A stretch of DNA of 64,000 bases from Roseateles oligotrophus (GCF_014204525.1 NZ_JACHLP010000005.1:280326-344325), one strand, 5' to 3'. Shown: positions 35,806 through 45,029, counted from the stretch's first letter. The notes: generated from the sequence alone by a model not told the origin. A program made the numbers and translations.

Positions 35806-36816
35806 TCAAGCCTGCCCGCGTTTGGTTCTGCCGGACTTGGGACTGGGTGCAGGCGCTGGAACGGGCTTGAACTGCTCCAGCAAGGCGCGCAGGGTTTGCG
35901 CTTCGCTCTTGAACTGCGTGGCTTGCTCCTGGGACAGCAGCAATTGCTGGGTTTGCTCCGCAAAGTTGGCCTGTAGCCGGCCGAGGCTGAGTTGCGCGGC
36001 CTCAAACTCGGTGCTGATGCGGGAATGCTGGGCGGCCAGGTCCAGAGCCCTGGCCTGGGTGTGTCGTTCAGCCTCAAGCTGTTTGGCACGCAAGGCTTCC
36101 AGCTGTTTTTCGGCGTTGGCGCGGGCGACGCGCTCGCGGTCTATCTCCAGCAAGGCGCGGCGCTCGGAGCCCAGGGCGCGTTCTTCGCTGGCTTGGACGG
36201 CTGTACGGCTTTTTTCCAGTTCGGCCGCGAAATCGGCGCGAACGCGCTCTTGCTGGAACAGCAACTCATTCACCTGACGCTGCAACTCATCGGCGCGCGC
36301 CAGGCTGGCGGCGTGCGAGCGCCTTTCGCTCTGCAACTCATCATTGAGCTGCCTATGTTCCGCCCGCAAATCTGACGCGGCGGTACGCGACTCAAGGATC
36401 TGGGCTTGCAGACCTTGATTGCTGGCCTCTTGCCGCGCCAAGTCCGCCAGGGCCTGATCGGCGCTGGCCTGCGCCTCCAGCCGCAACGCCGCCAATTCCT
36501 CGCGGGCCAAGTCCGTCGCCTGGGTCCAGAGCGTCTGCACCGCATCGGCTGCGGCTTGCTTGAGGGCCTCCGGCAGATCGGGATGGTCGATCTGCACCTT
36601 GGCCTTGCCCCTCAACTCCTCCCAAAACCTGGCCAGGGCCTCGGCCGGCACGCTCATCGAGCCTTTGCGCACGTACTGGTAGAGCTTGGAGGCCGTGGGT
36701 GCGATGCCGTGGCGAAAGAACAGCAAGGCGCAAACCTCGCGGTACAGGGCCTTGGTTTCGCTGAATCGGGCTTTCAGGGCCTCGACCTCGGCCTGGATCT
36801 CTGTTTCTGTGCTCAT
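35806..36816 (-). CDS. KfrA-like DNA-binding coiled-coil protein
   Basis: A 336-residue protein with an N-terminal KfrA-type DNA-binding domain (about 5-105) and a long coiled coil (about 110-315) rich in Gln, Glu, Arg and Ala. The tail is basic (PKSGRTKRGQA). KfrA proteins are plasmid proteins that bind their own promoter and help segregation. Here one lies in apparently chromosomal DNA, divergent from a tyrosine recombinase, with an AT-rich, inverted-repeat-containing gap between them. That suggests a plasmid- or element-derived pair. Confidence 0.85.
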   Translation of the reverse strand: MSTETEIQAEVEALKARFSETKALYREVCALLFFRHGIAPTASKLYQYVRKGSMSVPAEALARFWEELRGKAKVQIDHPDLPEALKQAAADAVQTLWTQATDLAREELAALRLEAQASADQALADLARQEASNQGLQAQILESRTAASDLRAEHRQLNDELQSERRSHAASLARADELQRQVNELLFQQERVRADFAAELEKSRTAVQASEERALGSERRALLEIDRERVARANAEKQLEALRAKQLEAERHTQARALDLAAQHSRISTEFEAAQLSLGRLQANFAEQTQQLLLSQEQATQFKSEAQTLRALLEQFKPVPAPAPSPKSGRTKRGQA

Positions 36817-36869
36817 TGATAAATATTACAACGTAAAAAGTATAATTCAAAGATATTCAGATTAGTCTT

Positions 36870-36893
36870 TGGACATAATTATCATAATGTCCA
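36870..36893. promoter_or_regulatory. inverted repeat between kfrA-like gene and recombinase
   Basis: TGGACAT and ATGTCCA are separated by ten AT-rich bases. The repeat is centred in the 111-base divergent gap and is 35 bases before the recombinase GTG. It is a candidate operator for the KfrA-like protein or a recombinase binding site. Confidence 0.6.
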
Positions 36894-36927
36894 GAATCGG
36901 CAAAAAGTCCTCTTTGGAATCCATCCA

Positions 36928-38100
36928 GTGTCAGAAATCGTCTCTCTCGAAGCCCTGAAGCCCTCTTCCGCCCTGGACGGCAGCCAGGGCCTGAACCGCG
37001 GCAGCGGCCCCATGCAAATCGATGCGCGGGACGACCGATCGGCCATCCTGGCCTGGCTGGCCCGGTTTGCCGATTCGCCGGCAACGCTGAGCAGCTATCG
37101 CAAGGAGTCCGAGCGCCTGCTGCTGTGGTGCGTGATGCAGCGCGAGACCGCCCTCTCCAGCCTGCGGCATGAAGACATGCTGGCCTACCAGCACTTTCTG
37201 GCCGACCCCTACCCTGCGCATATCTGGGTGATGGCGCCCGGGCAGAAGCCGGCGCGCAGCTCGCCGCTGTGGCGCCCTTTTGCCGGACCCTTGAGCCCGC
37301 AAAGCGTGCGCCAGGCGCTCTCCATCATCAATAGCTTGTTCAGCTGGCTGGTGGCCGCCGGCTATCTGGCGGGCAATCCCCTCGCCCTGGCACGGCGCAA
37401 GACCAAGCAGCGCTCGCCGCGTGTCACCCGTTTTCTGTCCATGGACCAATGGGCGCAGGTGCGCATCACCATCGAGTCCCTGCCCCAGGAAACCGAGAGA
37501 CAGCGCGCCCATGCGGCGCGGGTGCGCTGGTTGTTTTCCCTGCTCTATATCGGCGGGCTGCGGGTCAGCGAGGTTTGCGATGGGCGGATGGCGGGTTTTT
37601 TCTGCCGCCCCGGCGCCGATGGCAAGGACCGCTGGTGGATGGAGGTGACCGGCAAGGGCGAAAAAACCCGGCTGATCCCGGCCACCACCGAATTGGTCAA
37701 GGAGTTGATGGACTACCGCCGCTCCAGAGGCCTGAGCCCCCTCGCCGCCCACGATGAAACCACGCCTCTGCTGCTGCCCTTGATCGGCCCGCCCAAGGCC
37801 ATGGCCAGGACGGCCGTGCACGAGATCGTCAAATCCGTCATGGAAGCCACGGCGGCACGGCTGCGCCTCAGCGGTACACCCGAGGCCGCGGCGGCCGCCG
37901 CCCATATCGAGCAAGCCTCGACCCACTGGATGCGCCACACGGCGGGCAGCCACCTGAGCAATCAGGTGGACCTGAAAGTGGTGCGCGACAACCTGGGCCA
38001 CGCCAATATTTCGACCACCAACACCTATGTGCACGCCGAGGACGACAGCCGCCACGATGCCACCGCCGGCGCCCACAAGGCCGGCTGGACGCCGCGATAA
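36928..38100 (+). CDS. tyrosine recombinase/integrase
   Basis: A 390-residue site-specific recombinase. The SAM-like core-binding domain covers about 35-150 and the catalytic domain about 165-380. Catalytic residues are visible: Arg in GGLRVSEV, Lys in TGKGEKTR, His/Arg in HWMRHTAGSH, His in LGHANIS and the tyrosine in TNTYVH. The start is a GTG. It is larger than XerC/XerD and has extra segments in the catalytic domain. No att sites or other phage genes flank it, so it may be an orphan or act with the KfrA-like protein. Confidence 0.9.
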   Translation: MSEIVSLEALKPSSALDGSQGLNRGSGPMQIDARDDRSAILAWLARFADSPATLSSYRKESERLLLWCVMQRETALSSLRHEDMLAYQHFLADPYPAHIWVMAPGQKPARSSPLWRPFAGPLSPQSVRQALSIINSLFSWLVAAGYLAGNPLALARRKTKQRSPRVTRFLSMDQWAQVRITIESLPQETERQRAHAARVRWLFSLLYIGGLRVSEVCDGRMAGFFCRPGADGKDRWWMEVTGKGEKTRLIPATTELVKELMDYRRSRGLSPLAAHDETTPLLLPLIGPPKAMARTAVHEIVKSVMEATAARLRLSGTPEAAAAAAHIEQASTHWMRHTAGSHLSNQVDLKVVRDNLGHANISTTNTYVHAEDDSRHDATAGAHKAGWTPR

Positions 38101-38172
38101 GCCGCCTGCCTACAATGAGTGTTTGCTCCGCACAAGCCAGGATTTGGGCGCAGCAAATACCGGAAAACAGCC

Positions 38173-38940
38173 ATGCCCGACTCAGCCGACAGCGCCTTGC
38201 ACGTCAAACCCTATGTGTACGAGGCCCATGGGCTCAAGGCCTTGCACTTCTCCATCCACGAGATCCAGAGCCGCATGCAGACGGCGCGGCCTTTTGCGCT
38301 GGAACTGGAGTACACGCGGGCCATGATGGCCTTCCTGCTGCTGAAGCCGGCGCCCGCCACACTGGCGATGATTGGCCTGGGCGGCGGCTCCATGGCCAAG
38401 TTTTGCCACCGCTTTCTGCCGCAGACGCGGATCCAGGTGCTGGAGATCAATCCCCATGTCATCGCCCTGCGCGAGGCATTTGAGGTGCCCGCGGATGACG
38501 AGCGCTTCACCGTCCATCAGGCCGATGGCGCCGAGTTCGTCCGCCAGCCACCCTGCCCCCAAGATGTCTTGTTGGTGGATGGTTTCGATGATCAGGGCCA
38601 GCCACCGGCCCTGTGTTCGCAGCGTTTTTACGATGATTGCCTTGCGGCGCTGGACGATGAAGGCCTGATGGTGGCCAATCTCCACGCCGGCCACCGCCAC
38701 TTCGACGCCCATCTGGCTCGCATCGAGCGCAGCTTTGGCGCCGACAAGGTCTTGTCCCTCAAGGACAGCGAGGGCTCCAATGCGGTGGTCCTGGCTTGCA
38801 AGGGCGTGGAGTTGCAGGCCTTCAAACCCGCGCCGCTGTGCCAAGCGCCCAGCTTTGATGCCCAGACCTGGGCCGACATGATGCCCGCCTTCGCCAAGCT
38901 CGCTGCCGCCATCAGGAATAAGCAGGCCGAAGCTCAATAA
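38173..38940 (+). CDS. spermidine synthase-like methyltransferase-fold protein
   Basis: A 255-residue protein with a spermidine-synthase-type Rossmann domain: IGLGGGSMAKFCHR near residue 68, VLEINPHVIALR near 90 and LLVDGFDDQG near 130. It lacks the N-terminal beta-domain of true spermidine synthases and the usual polyamine-binding aspartates are not obvious, so polyamine synthesis is not assured. I took the ATG at 38173. It lies 72 bases after the recombinase and 30 bases before the DUF4062 gene, both on the same strand. Confidence 0.75.
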   Translation: MPDSADSALHVKPYVYEAHGLKALHFSIHEIQSRMQTARPFALELEYTRAMMAFLLLKPAPATLAMIGLGGGSMAKFCHRFLPQTRIQVLEINPHVIALREAFEVPADDERFTVHQADGAEFVRQPPCPQDVLLVDGFDDQGQPPALCSQRFYDDCLAALDDEGLMVANLHAGHRHFDAHLARIERSFGADKVLSLKDSEGSNAVVLACKGVELQAFKPAPLCQAPSFDAQTWADMMPAFAKLAAAIRNKQAEAQ

Positions 38941-38970
38941 GATGCCTGCACTTCGCAAAAAGGAGCGCGC

Positions 38971-40149
38971 ATGAGCACGGACAAGCTGAGGGTGATGATT
39001 TCCAGCCGCTGCAAGCCTTATCAGACCGAGGCGGGCGAGACCTTCCCCCTGGATCGGCTGCGCCAGAGCATCAAAGACGAATTGGACGCCGCCCATTTAT
39101 TGGGCCAGCCCTTGTTCGAATGCTGGATCAATGAGCAAGAGCCTGCCAAGCCGGCCACCCTGGACGTCTGGGACGAATGCATGAAGGCTGTGCGCCAAGC
39201 CCAGATCGTCATCGCGCTATACAACGGCGACGCCGGCTGGTGCGCCGAGGGCGGCGACGGGGGCGAGTTGGGTATCTGCCATGCCGAACTCAGCACCGCC
39301 TTGCAAACGGGGCGCGACCGGGTCTTCATGCTGAACCTGCCGCTAGCAGCCGAATGCGGCGAGGCCACCGACCGGCGTTTTCAGGAATTCGTTCGACAGG
39401 AGCTGAGCTTCAACGGCCCAGCCGCCACAGACGATACCAACGCCTTGGCCAAGTTGAAACAGACCGTGGCCGAAGCGGTAGCCCTGCTGGCACGCGAGGG
39501 CAGCAGCCAATTGCGCAAAAGCAGCTATGCCCTGGGCCAGGCCCTGGCCTGGAGTCGGATGAGCTTTGCAGAGCGCAAGCGGGAAATGGAAAAAACGGTC
39601 GGCCAGGCCTTGCTGGAGCGCTTTGCGTCGACCAGCCCCCGCTCGCTAGGCGAGTTCAATGCCGGTGGGCTCAGGCTGCTCCTGCAGTTCGAGACTCAGG
39701 TCTTGCTGATGACGGTGCATGCCATCCCTGCGCCGATGACGACGGCGGCCGCGCGCGAGATGGTGGGCCGGCCTTTTTTGAGCGACCACAAGGTCCTGCA
39801 GGTGGACGAGGCCGAGCGGCCAAAGACCCCGCTCGGCAAGGCGCTGAAATTCCATGGCCCGGTGCATCTGATCGCCTGCCACCGCGGCGTGACCGAGAAG
39901 CAGGCCACCGATATGCTGGGCTTCCCCGATGCCACGGTGGTCAGCACCGGCTTTGGTGTCTATGTGCTGGACCCGGTGCAGCGGGTTCAGCTGATCTTGC
40001 TGGCCAATTGCCGCGATGCCAGCTCCAGCCGCTACGCGGTGCAACGCTTCTTCGACTGGCTCAAACGCTCGGCGCAGGCGCCCGAGTTCATCGCCCACGC
40101 CAAGGCCAGATCGCGCATCGTGCGGGCCATTCAGAAAGAGCAGGCCTGA
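38971..40149 (+). CDS. DUF4062-domain protein
   Basis: A 392-residue cytoplasmic protein. Residues 5-160 match the DUF4062 pattern: VMISSR at the start, a PLDRLR...KDELD helix, VWDECMKAVRQAQIVIALYNG near residue 70 and GICHAEL near 100. DUF4062 has a TIR-like fold and is often found at the N-terminus of NTPase and anti-phage proteins. The C-terminal 200 residues contain no recognised NTPase motif. Function is unknown; nucleotide binding is possible. The ATG has a good AAGGAG site. Confidence 0.75.
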   Translation: MSTDKLRVMISSRCKPYQTEAGETFPLDRLRQSIKDELDAAHLLGQPLFECWINEQEPAKPATLDVWDECMKAVRQAQIVIALYNGDAGWCAEGGDGGELGICHAELSTALQTGRDRVFMLNLPLAAECGEATDRRFQEFVRQELSFNGPAATDDTNALAKLKQTVAEAVALLAREGSSQLRKSSYALGQALAWSRMSFAERKREMEKTVGQALLERFASTSPRSLGEFNAGGLRLLLQFETQVLLMTVHAIPAPMTTAAAREMVGRPFLSDHKVLQVDEAERPKTPLGKALKFHGPVHLIACHRGVTEKQATDMLGFPDATVVSTGFGVYVLDPVQRVQLILLANCRDASSSRYAVQRFFDWLKRSAQAPEFIAHAKARSRIVRAIQKEQA

Positions 40150-40150
40150 T

Positions 40151-40402
40151 TCAGCAGACCAGGGGCGCGTCGCCCTCGGCAGCGTCCTCGTCCAGGGCCT
40201 CCAGCAGCTCGACGGCCTCGTCCACCAGATGGTCGAACTCGGCCAGATCCACCGCCAAGCCCTTGGGGATCAGGGGCTTGTCCAGCGGGCGGTAGACGCG
40301 GCTGTGCAGATGGGCCAGGCGCTCCGAATGCACCATGGCTTGAATCACGCTCTCGGGGTTCAAGAGCATGGCGAAGGGACTGACTAGTGCCGGGCTCAAC
40401 AT
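40151..40402 (-). CDS. small conserved hypothetical protein, 83 aa
   Basis: An 83-residue acidic protein starting at the ATG at 40402, which has a strong GAGGAG site. It has a predicted helix-rich form and the segment VYRPLDKPLIPKGLA. I do not recognise the family. It ends one base after the DUF4062 stop on the opposite strand, and an inverted repeat lies 18 bases upstream. Codon use is normal for the window, so it looks real. Confidence 0.6.
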   Translation of the reverse strand: MLSPALVSPFAMLLNPESVIQAMVHSERLAHLHSRVYRPLDKPLIPKGLAVDLAEFDHLVDEAVELLEALDEDAAEGDAPLVC

Positions 40403-40419
40403 ATTCACTCTCCTCAGGG

Positions 40420-40441
40420 GTTTACAAAACAAGATGTAAAC
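40420..40441 (-). promoter_or_regulatory. inverted repeat upstream of the 83-aa gene
   Basis: GTTTACA and TGTAAAC flank eight AT-rich bases. It lies 18 bases before the start codon of the 83-residue protein and could be an operator. Confidence 0.5.
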
Positions 40442-40539
40442 AATGTAGGCAGGGCGATGGCCTTGGCGTAGTCGGCCCGCTGCCAAAGGCTTTGTCAGGC
40501 AAAGTCCTAGGCGATTGCTGTTGCTGGCGCAGGTTTTTG

Positions 40540-41178
40540 TCAGCGTGCGGCGGCTTCGGCCAGCTGTTTTTGCGGCCGCTCGCGACCAGCGCGGCGGGCG
40601 AAATCTTCGGCACTCAGGCCCTGGGCATTGCGGGGCGTGAGCAGCGCACCGGCCTTGATCAGCAGCGGCGTCAGGTCCAGGGCGCCGTAGCCGGCGGCCA
40701 TCATCAACGGCGTCGTGCCATTGGGCGCGCGGGCCTCGATGTCGGCGCCTTGTGAGATCAGCCACTGGGCCACGCCGTTGTCGGGCCCGCTGCAGGCGTA
40801 GTGCAGCGGGGTCCAGCCGCTTTGATTGATCTCGGCGCCCTTGGCCACCAGCTTCTTGACCCAGTCCAGCCGGCCCTTGATGGCGGCCAGCATCAGCGGT
40901 GTCTCGCCCTTGGCATTGCGGGCCTTGATCTCCAGGCCGGGATGGCTCAGCAAGGCATCGAAGGCACGCTCCGAATCTTCCTTCATCGCCGTGGCCAGGG
41001 CCTGGCGGCCGCGCGCGTCGAGGGCATTCGGGTCGACGCCGCGCAGCAGCAGCTTGAGCACGCTGCGGCCGTCGTCCATCTCGGCCGCCATCAGCAGATC
41101 GTCGATGTCCGCCGCCCGCCCGCTCAGAGGCAGGGCCGTCAACGTCAGCAAAAGCAGGACATAACGACGCGACTGCAT
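40540..41178 (-). CDS. ankyrin repeat protein, exported
   Basis: A 212-residue protein with a signal peptide (MQSRRYVLLLLTLTALPLSGRA) and about four to five ankyrin repeats (residues 30-200; for example GETPLMLAAIKGRL, GWTPLHYACSG, GTTPLMMAAGYGAL). Ankyrin repeats mediate protein binding. It is expected in the periplasm. It is 17 bases after tatD on the same strand, a conserved neighbour in many Burkholderiales. The partner is unknown. Confidence 0.9.
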   Translation of the reverse strand: MQSRRYVLLLLTLTALPLSGRAADIDDLLMAAEMDDGRSVLKLLLRGVDPNALDARGRQALATAMKEDSERAFDALLSHPGLEIKARNAKGETPLMLAAIKGRLDWVKKLVAKGAEINQSGWTPLHYACSGPDNGVAQWLISQGADIEARAPNGTTPLMMAAGYGALDLTPLLIKAGALLTPRNAQGLSAEDFARRAGRERPQKQLAEAAAR

Positions 41179-41195
41179 GGCAAGGCCCTCCGTAC

Positions 41196-41972
41196 TCAGC
41201 TCAGGCCGAACAAGCGCCGGCAATTGGCCGTGGTCTGGGCGGCCAACTCTTCCACGCTGACACCCTTGACCTGGGCCAGGGCCGTGGCCACATGGGGCAC
41301 ATAGGCGGGGCTGTTGGTCCGGCCGCGATGGGGCACGGGGGCCAGATAGGGGCTGTCGGTCTCGATCAGCAGGCGCTCCAGCGGCAGGGCCGCGGCCACA
41401 TCGCGCAAGTCCTGCGCATTGCGAAAACTCAGGATGCCGGAGAAGGAGACGTAAAAGCCCCGCTCGATCGCGGCCAGCGCGATCTCCACCGTCTCGGTGA
41501 AGCAATGGAAGACGCCGCCGGCCTGCTCACCGCCCTCCTCGTCCAGCACCCTCAAGGTGTCGGCCGCGCTGCTGCGGGTATGGATGACCAGGGGCTTGGC
41601 CACCCGCTTGGCGGCGCGGATATGGCTGCGGAAGCGCTCGCGCTGCCATTCCATATCGGCCATGCTGCGGCCATTCAGCCGGTAATAGTCCAGGCCGGTC
41701 TCGCCGATGGCGACGATTTTTTCGCCCTGGGCCGCCTGCACCAACTCTTCGACCGTGGGTTCGTGGACGTCCTCGTTGTCGGGGTGTACGCCGACCGAGG
41801 CCCAGAGCTGCGGGTGAGCCAGGGCCAGGCCATGGACCTCGGGGAACTCCTCCATCGTGGTGCAGATGCAGATGGCCTGCTCCACCTGGGCCTGGCTCAT
41901 CTCGGCCAGGATTTGCGGCAAGCGGGCTTTGAGCTCGGGAAAGCTCAGATGGCAATGGGAATCAATGAACAT
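41196..41972 (-). CDS. tatD: TatD-family metal-dependent hydrolase
   Basis: A 258-residue TIM-barrel hydrolase. The metal-binding motif FIDSHCHL is at the N-terminus, VGVHPDN near residue 72, GETGLDYY near 99, PLVIHTRSS near 130, GVFHCFTE near 155 and ETDSPYLAP near 205. TatD proteins are 3'-5' DNases involved in DNA repair and turnover. It lies between pilZ and the ankyrin gene. Confidence 0.95.
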   Translation of the reverse strand: MFIDSHCHLSFPELKARLPQILAEMSQAQVEQAICICTTMEEFPEVHGLALAHPQLWASVGVHPDNEDVHEPTVEELVQAAQGEKIVAIGETGLDYYRLNGRSMADMEWQRERFRSHIRAAKRVAKPLVIHTRSSAADTLRVLDEEGGEQAGGVFHCFTETVEIALAAIERGFYVSFSGILSFRNAQDLRDVAAALPLERLLIETDSPYLAPVPHRGRTNSPAYVPHVATALAQVKGVSVEELAAQTTANCRRLFGLS

Positions 41973-42007
41973 GCAAGAGGCCTGGGGCGCCAATGTGGCG
42001 GCGCCGG

Positions 42008-42409
42008 TCAAATGGTCTGGGTGGGCTTGGACGAGGCGATCAGGGTGCCCAGAATTTCTTCTATCCTCAGCTTGATCAGGCGGCTCTTCTCGTCGGCCGG
42101 GAAACGCACGCCTATGCCCTGGGTGCGGCCACCCGAGGCATTGGGTGGCGTCAGCCAAGCCACCTTGCCGGCCACCGGGTAGCGCTGGGTGTCCTCGGGC
42201 AAGGCCAGCAGCAGATAGACGTCCTCGCCCAGGCGGTAATCCCTTGTGGTGGGCACAAACAGGCCGCCATCGGCAAACACCGGCATATAGGCCGCGTAGA
42301 GCGCGCCCTTTTCGCGGAACACCAGTTGGATCACGCTGGGCCGCGCGCCCCCGACAAGGGCGGGCGCGGGAGGAGTGGTCGGAGCAATAGGAGGTTTGGA
42401 TTCGCTCAT
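42008..42409 (-). CDS. PilZ domain protein
   Basis: A 133-residue single-domain PilZ protein (FVPTTRDYRLGEDVYLLLALPE; TQGIGVRF). It belongs to the type IV pilus PilZ group encoded next to holB in many proteobacteria, and it lacks the N-terminal RxxxR motif, so it probably does not bind c-di-GMP. The ATG at 42409 starts at MSESKPP. Its usual upstream neighbour holB is separated from it by the DUF4344 gene. Confidence 0.88.
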   Translation of the reverse strand: MSESKPPIAPTTPPAPALVGGARPSVIQLVFREKGALYAAYMPVFADGGLFVPTTRDYRLGEDVYLLLALPEDTQRYPVAGKVAWLTPPNASGGRTQGIGVRFPADEKSRLIKLRIEEILGTLIASSKPTQTI

Positions 42410-42564
42410 GGGTCCGAGTGTAGCCAGGCTGGGCAAGCCCATTTGCTTCCGCGCTCGGCAGCAGCAAGCCGCCTTGCGCAATTTTCCGATTCGCTGGAGA
42501 CTCTCTCGCCAGGCAAAAATTGCTAGGTTAAGATTTTCTGATAAAAAAGATAACTCGGAAGAGA

Positions 42565-43365
42565 ATGAATAAATTATTAAATTCGTTTGTCTGCAGTCTG
42601 TGCTTTTTTCTGCCCCTGAGCGGGGTCGCACAACCCAGCAAACCCAATAAACTCAGCATGCAGGTGGTGATCGACCCGCCTAGAAATGCTGAAGACAAGG
42701 CCGCCCTGCAGGCCATGAAAGACGCTCGCACGATCGATCAATTTGCGCAGCATGTAAAAGATAACTTTGTATTGGAGCGGGCGCTAACGCTGCACTTTGG
42801 CGGCGAGGATGGCCCGCACTACGACCCTGAGGCCAGCACGATCCACATGCCTTATGGCTTCATCCAAGAAGTCGACGACAATTTTTCCAAAGCACGCTAT
42901 CAGCGCCCAGGCGTGAGTCGTAAAGAGGCGATCCAGCATGCGATCACCGCCGTCTTATTCCATGAACTGGCTCATGCCCTCATTGACGCCTACGGTTTGC
43001 CCATTGTGGGCAAGGAAGAAGACGCTGCCGATGGCTTGGCCGTCGTCGCCTTGATCCGCCTGTACCCCAAAGGGCGCGAGTTGGCCATCAGCGCGGCCGA
43101 CTTGTATGAAATCGAGAGCCGTGACACCACGCCGGAAAAAGAAGACTACTTCGATGCCCACAGCCTAGACATTCAACGTCACTACAGCATGCTGTGCCAA
43201 GTCTATGGCAGCGATCCTGGGCCTTATGCCTGGCTCGCTAAAAAAGCTGGCTTCACACAAGACCGGCGCGAGGGCTGCGAAGAAGAATTCGTCATTCTGG
43301 ACGATAGCTGGCTGGCCCTGCTTGAGCCCTTTCTCAAAAAAGGCGCGCCGCTGCTCAAGCAATAA
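42565..43365 (+). CDS. DUF4344 putative metallopeptidase, exported
   Basis: A 266-residue protein with a signal peptide (MNKLLNSFVCSLCFFLPLSG) and a zinc-protease HExxH motif at H133-H137 (FHELAH), with a likely third ligand among the glutamates at 151-152 (KEEDAADG). DUF4344 proteins are a conserved family of putative secreted metallopeptidases with no assigned substrate. Base composition is lower in GC than the neighbours, and the upstream region is AT-rich, suggesting transfer. Its stop abuts the holB stop with no spacer. Confidence 0.88.
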   Translation: MNKLLNSFVCSLCFFLPLSGVAQPSKPNKLSMQVVIDPPRNAEDKAALQAMKDARTIDQFAQHVKDNFVLERALTLHFGGEDGPHYDPEASTIHMPYGFIQEVDDNFSKARYQRPGVSRKEAIQHAITAVLFHELAHALIDAYGLPIVGKEEDAADGLAVVALIRLYPKGRELAISAADLYEIESRDTTPEKEDYFDAHSLDIQRHYSMLCQVYGSDPGPYAWLAKKAGFTQDRREGCEEEFVILDDSWLALLEPFLKKGAPLLKQ

Positions 43366-44418
43366 CTATCCGTTTCGACGCTGAACTTCCTGGCTCTGCC
43401 GATTGGAAGCCTCGCGCAAGGCTTGCTGGCCTTGCGCGAACAAGGACTCCATCAGCAAGCCGGCATTCAAGGGGTGTTCGGCATGGCGGGCGGCGCGGCG
43501 CAAGGCGGCCTCCCAGGCCTGCAAGGGCGCGGCCAGTTTCGGAGCCGGCAGGCTGGCCGCCGGGAAGAAACTGGGTGCAGCGCCGTGCGCCACGCGCAAC
43601 AAATCATGGCAAAGGCGCTGCAAGGCGTCGATGGCGCGGGGCTGCGACCAGTCCGACAAGGCCGCCGCCTCGCCACGCGCCAGGCGTTGCGGCAGTTGCT
43701 GCCAGGCGGCCGCGCGCAGACCGGCCTCAAACCAGTCACGCGCTTCTTGTGGCCGGCCACCGGCAGCGGCCAGCAAGACCTCGGCACCTTCCACGCCCTG
43801 CTCCTTCAGCCACTGCAGGCTGGGCGCATGCGCGGGCAGGCCCAGGGGCAAAGGCTGGCAGCGGCTGCGTATGGTGGGCAGCAAGGCGGCGGGCTCGCTG
43901 CTGGCCAGCACAAAGCGCAAGAGCCCGGCCGGTTCCTCCAGGGTCTTGAGCAGGGCGTTGGCCGCCACCGTGTTGAGCGCCTCGGCCGGGTAAACCACCA
44001 CCACCTTGGCCCGGCCCCGCGCCGAAGTCGCCTGAGCAAAGCCCAGCATGCCGCGCACCGCCTCGATCTTGATCTCACGGCTGGGCTTGCTCTTGCTTTC
44101 CTTGGCCGGCGTCTCGCTCTCCTGCGCCCAGCCCAGGGGTTCGCGCAAGGCATCGGGCAAGAGCAGCAGAAAGTCGGGGTGGGTGTGGGACTGGAAGAGA
44201 TGGCAGCTGGCGCAATTGCCGCAGGCCCAGCGCGGGCGCTCGGGGTCTTGCAGCGGCGCTTCGCACAAATAAGCCTGGGCCAGCAGCAGGGCCAGATCGA
44301 ACTGGCCCACACCGGCCGGCCCCTGCACGACCAGGGCGTGGGAGCGCGCCGTCGCCAGCGCCTGGCTCAGGGGCTGAGCCAGCCAGGGCAGGGGTAGCTT
44401 TTGATCGGGGCCTAGCAT
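43366..44418 (-). CDS. holB: DNA polymerase III delta' subunit HolB
   Basis: A 350-residue clamp-loader subunit. The P-loop is degenerate (GPAGVGQFD, no Lys), as usual for delta'. A zinc-binding cysteine set lies in [12 protein letters not shown], followed by HTHPDF. Downstream motifs include [18 protein letters not shown], the SRC-like sensor region (TIRSRCQ) and the C-terminal collar domain. It overlaps tmk by seven bases and should be made from the mltG-tmk-holB transcript. Confidence 0.93.
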   Translation of the reverse strand: MLGPDQKLPLPWLAQPLSQALATARSHALVVQGPAGVGQFDLALLLAQAYLCEAPLQDPERPRWACGNCASCHLFQSHTHPDFLLLLPDALREPLGWAQESETPAKESKSKPSREIKIEAVRGMLGFAQATSARGRAKVVVVYPAEALNTVAANALLKTLEEPAGLLRFVLASSEPAALLPTIRSRCQPLPLGLPAHAPSLQWLKEQGVEGAEVLLAAAGGRPQEARDWFEAGLRAAAWQQLPQRLARGEAAALSDWSQPRAIDALQRLCHDLLRVAHGAAPSFFPAASLPAPKLAAPLQAWEAALRRAARHAEHPLNAGLLMESLFAQGQQALREASNRQSQEVQRRNG

Positions 44419-45029
44419 CCGCGCGCCTCCAGATGGGCGGCGATCTGGGCCGCCACCTCGGCCACGCTGAGGCTGGCATCGATGCGGGCAAAGCGCTGCG
44501 GGGCGGCGGCGGCGCGGGCGGCATAGCCGGCGCGCACGCGCTCGAAGAATTCCAGGTCTTGCTGCTCGAAACGGTCGGCCTCGCGGGCGGCGGCGCGGCG
44601 CTGGGCGGCCACTTCGGCGGGCAGGTCGAACCAGAAGGTCAGGTCGGGTTGGCGGCCTTCCTGTACCCATTGCTCCAGCGTCGCGAGCACGGCCAGGTCC
44701 ATACCACGCCCGGCGCCCTGGTAGGCAAAGCTGGCATCGGTGAAGCGGTCGCAGACCACGGTCTTGCCGGCCGCCAGCGCCGGCACAATCACCTGGCGCA
44801 GATGGTCACGGCGGCCAGCGAAAACCAGCAAGGCCTCGGTCAGCCCGTCCATGCTGCTGTGCAGGAACAGGGCGCGCAGGGACTCGGCCAGCGGCGTGCC
44901 GCCGGGCTCGCGGGTGTTCAGGACCTCGGCGCCGCGCTCGCGCAGGCGTTGGCTCACGCTGGCGATATGGGTGGACTTGCCGGCTCCGTCTATGCCTTCA
45001 AAGGTGATGAATCTGCTGCTACTGCTCAC
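44412..45029 (-). CDS. tmk: thymidylate kinase
   Basis: A 205-residue dTMP kinase. The P-loop [10 protein letters not shown] is at residues 11-20, [11 protein letters not shown] near 40, the DR motif in [15 protein letters not shown] near 94, and a lid region rich in Arg ([12 protein letters not shown]). It supplies dTDP for DNA synthesis. It overlaps mltG by four bases and holB by seven. Confidence 0.97.
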   Translation of the reverse strand: MSSSSRFITFEGIDGAGKSTHIASVSQRLRERGAEVLNTREPGGTPLAESLRALFLHSSMDGLTEALLVFAGRRDHLRQVIVPALAAGKTVVCDRFTDASFAYQGAGRGMDLAVLATLEQWVQEGRQPDLTFWFDLPAEVAAQRRAAAREADRFEQQDLEFFERVRAGYAARAAAAPQRFARIDASLSVAEVAAQIAAHLEARGC

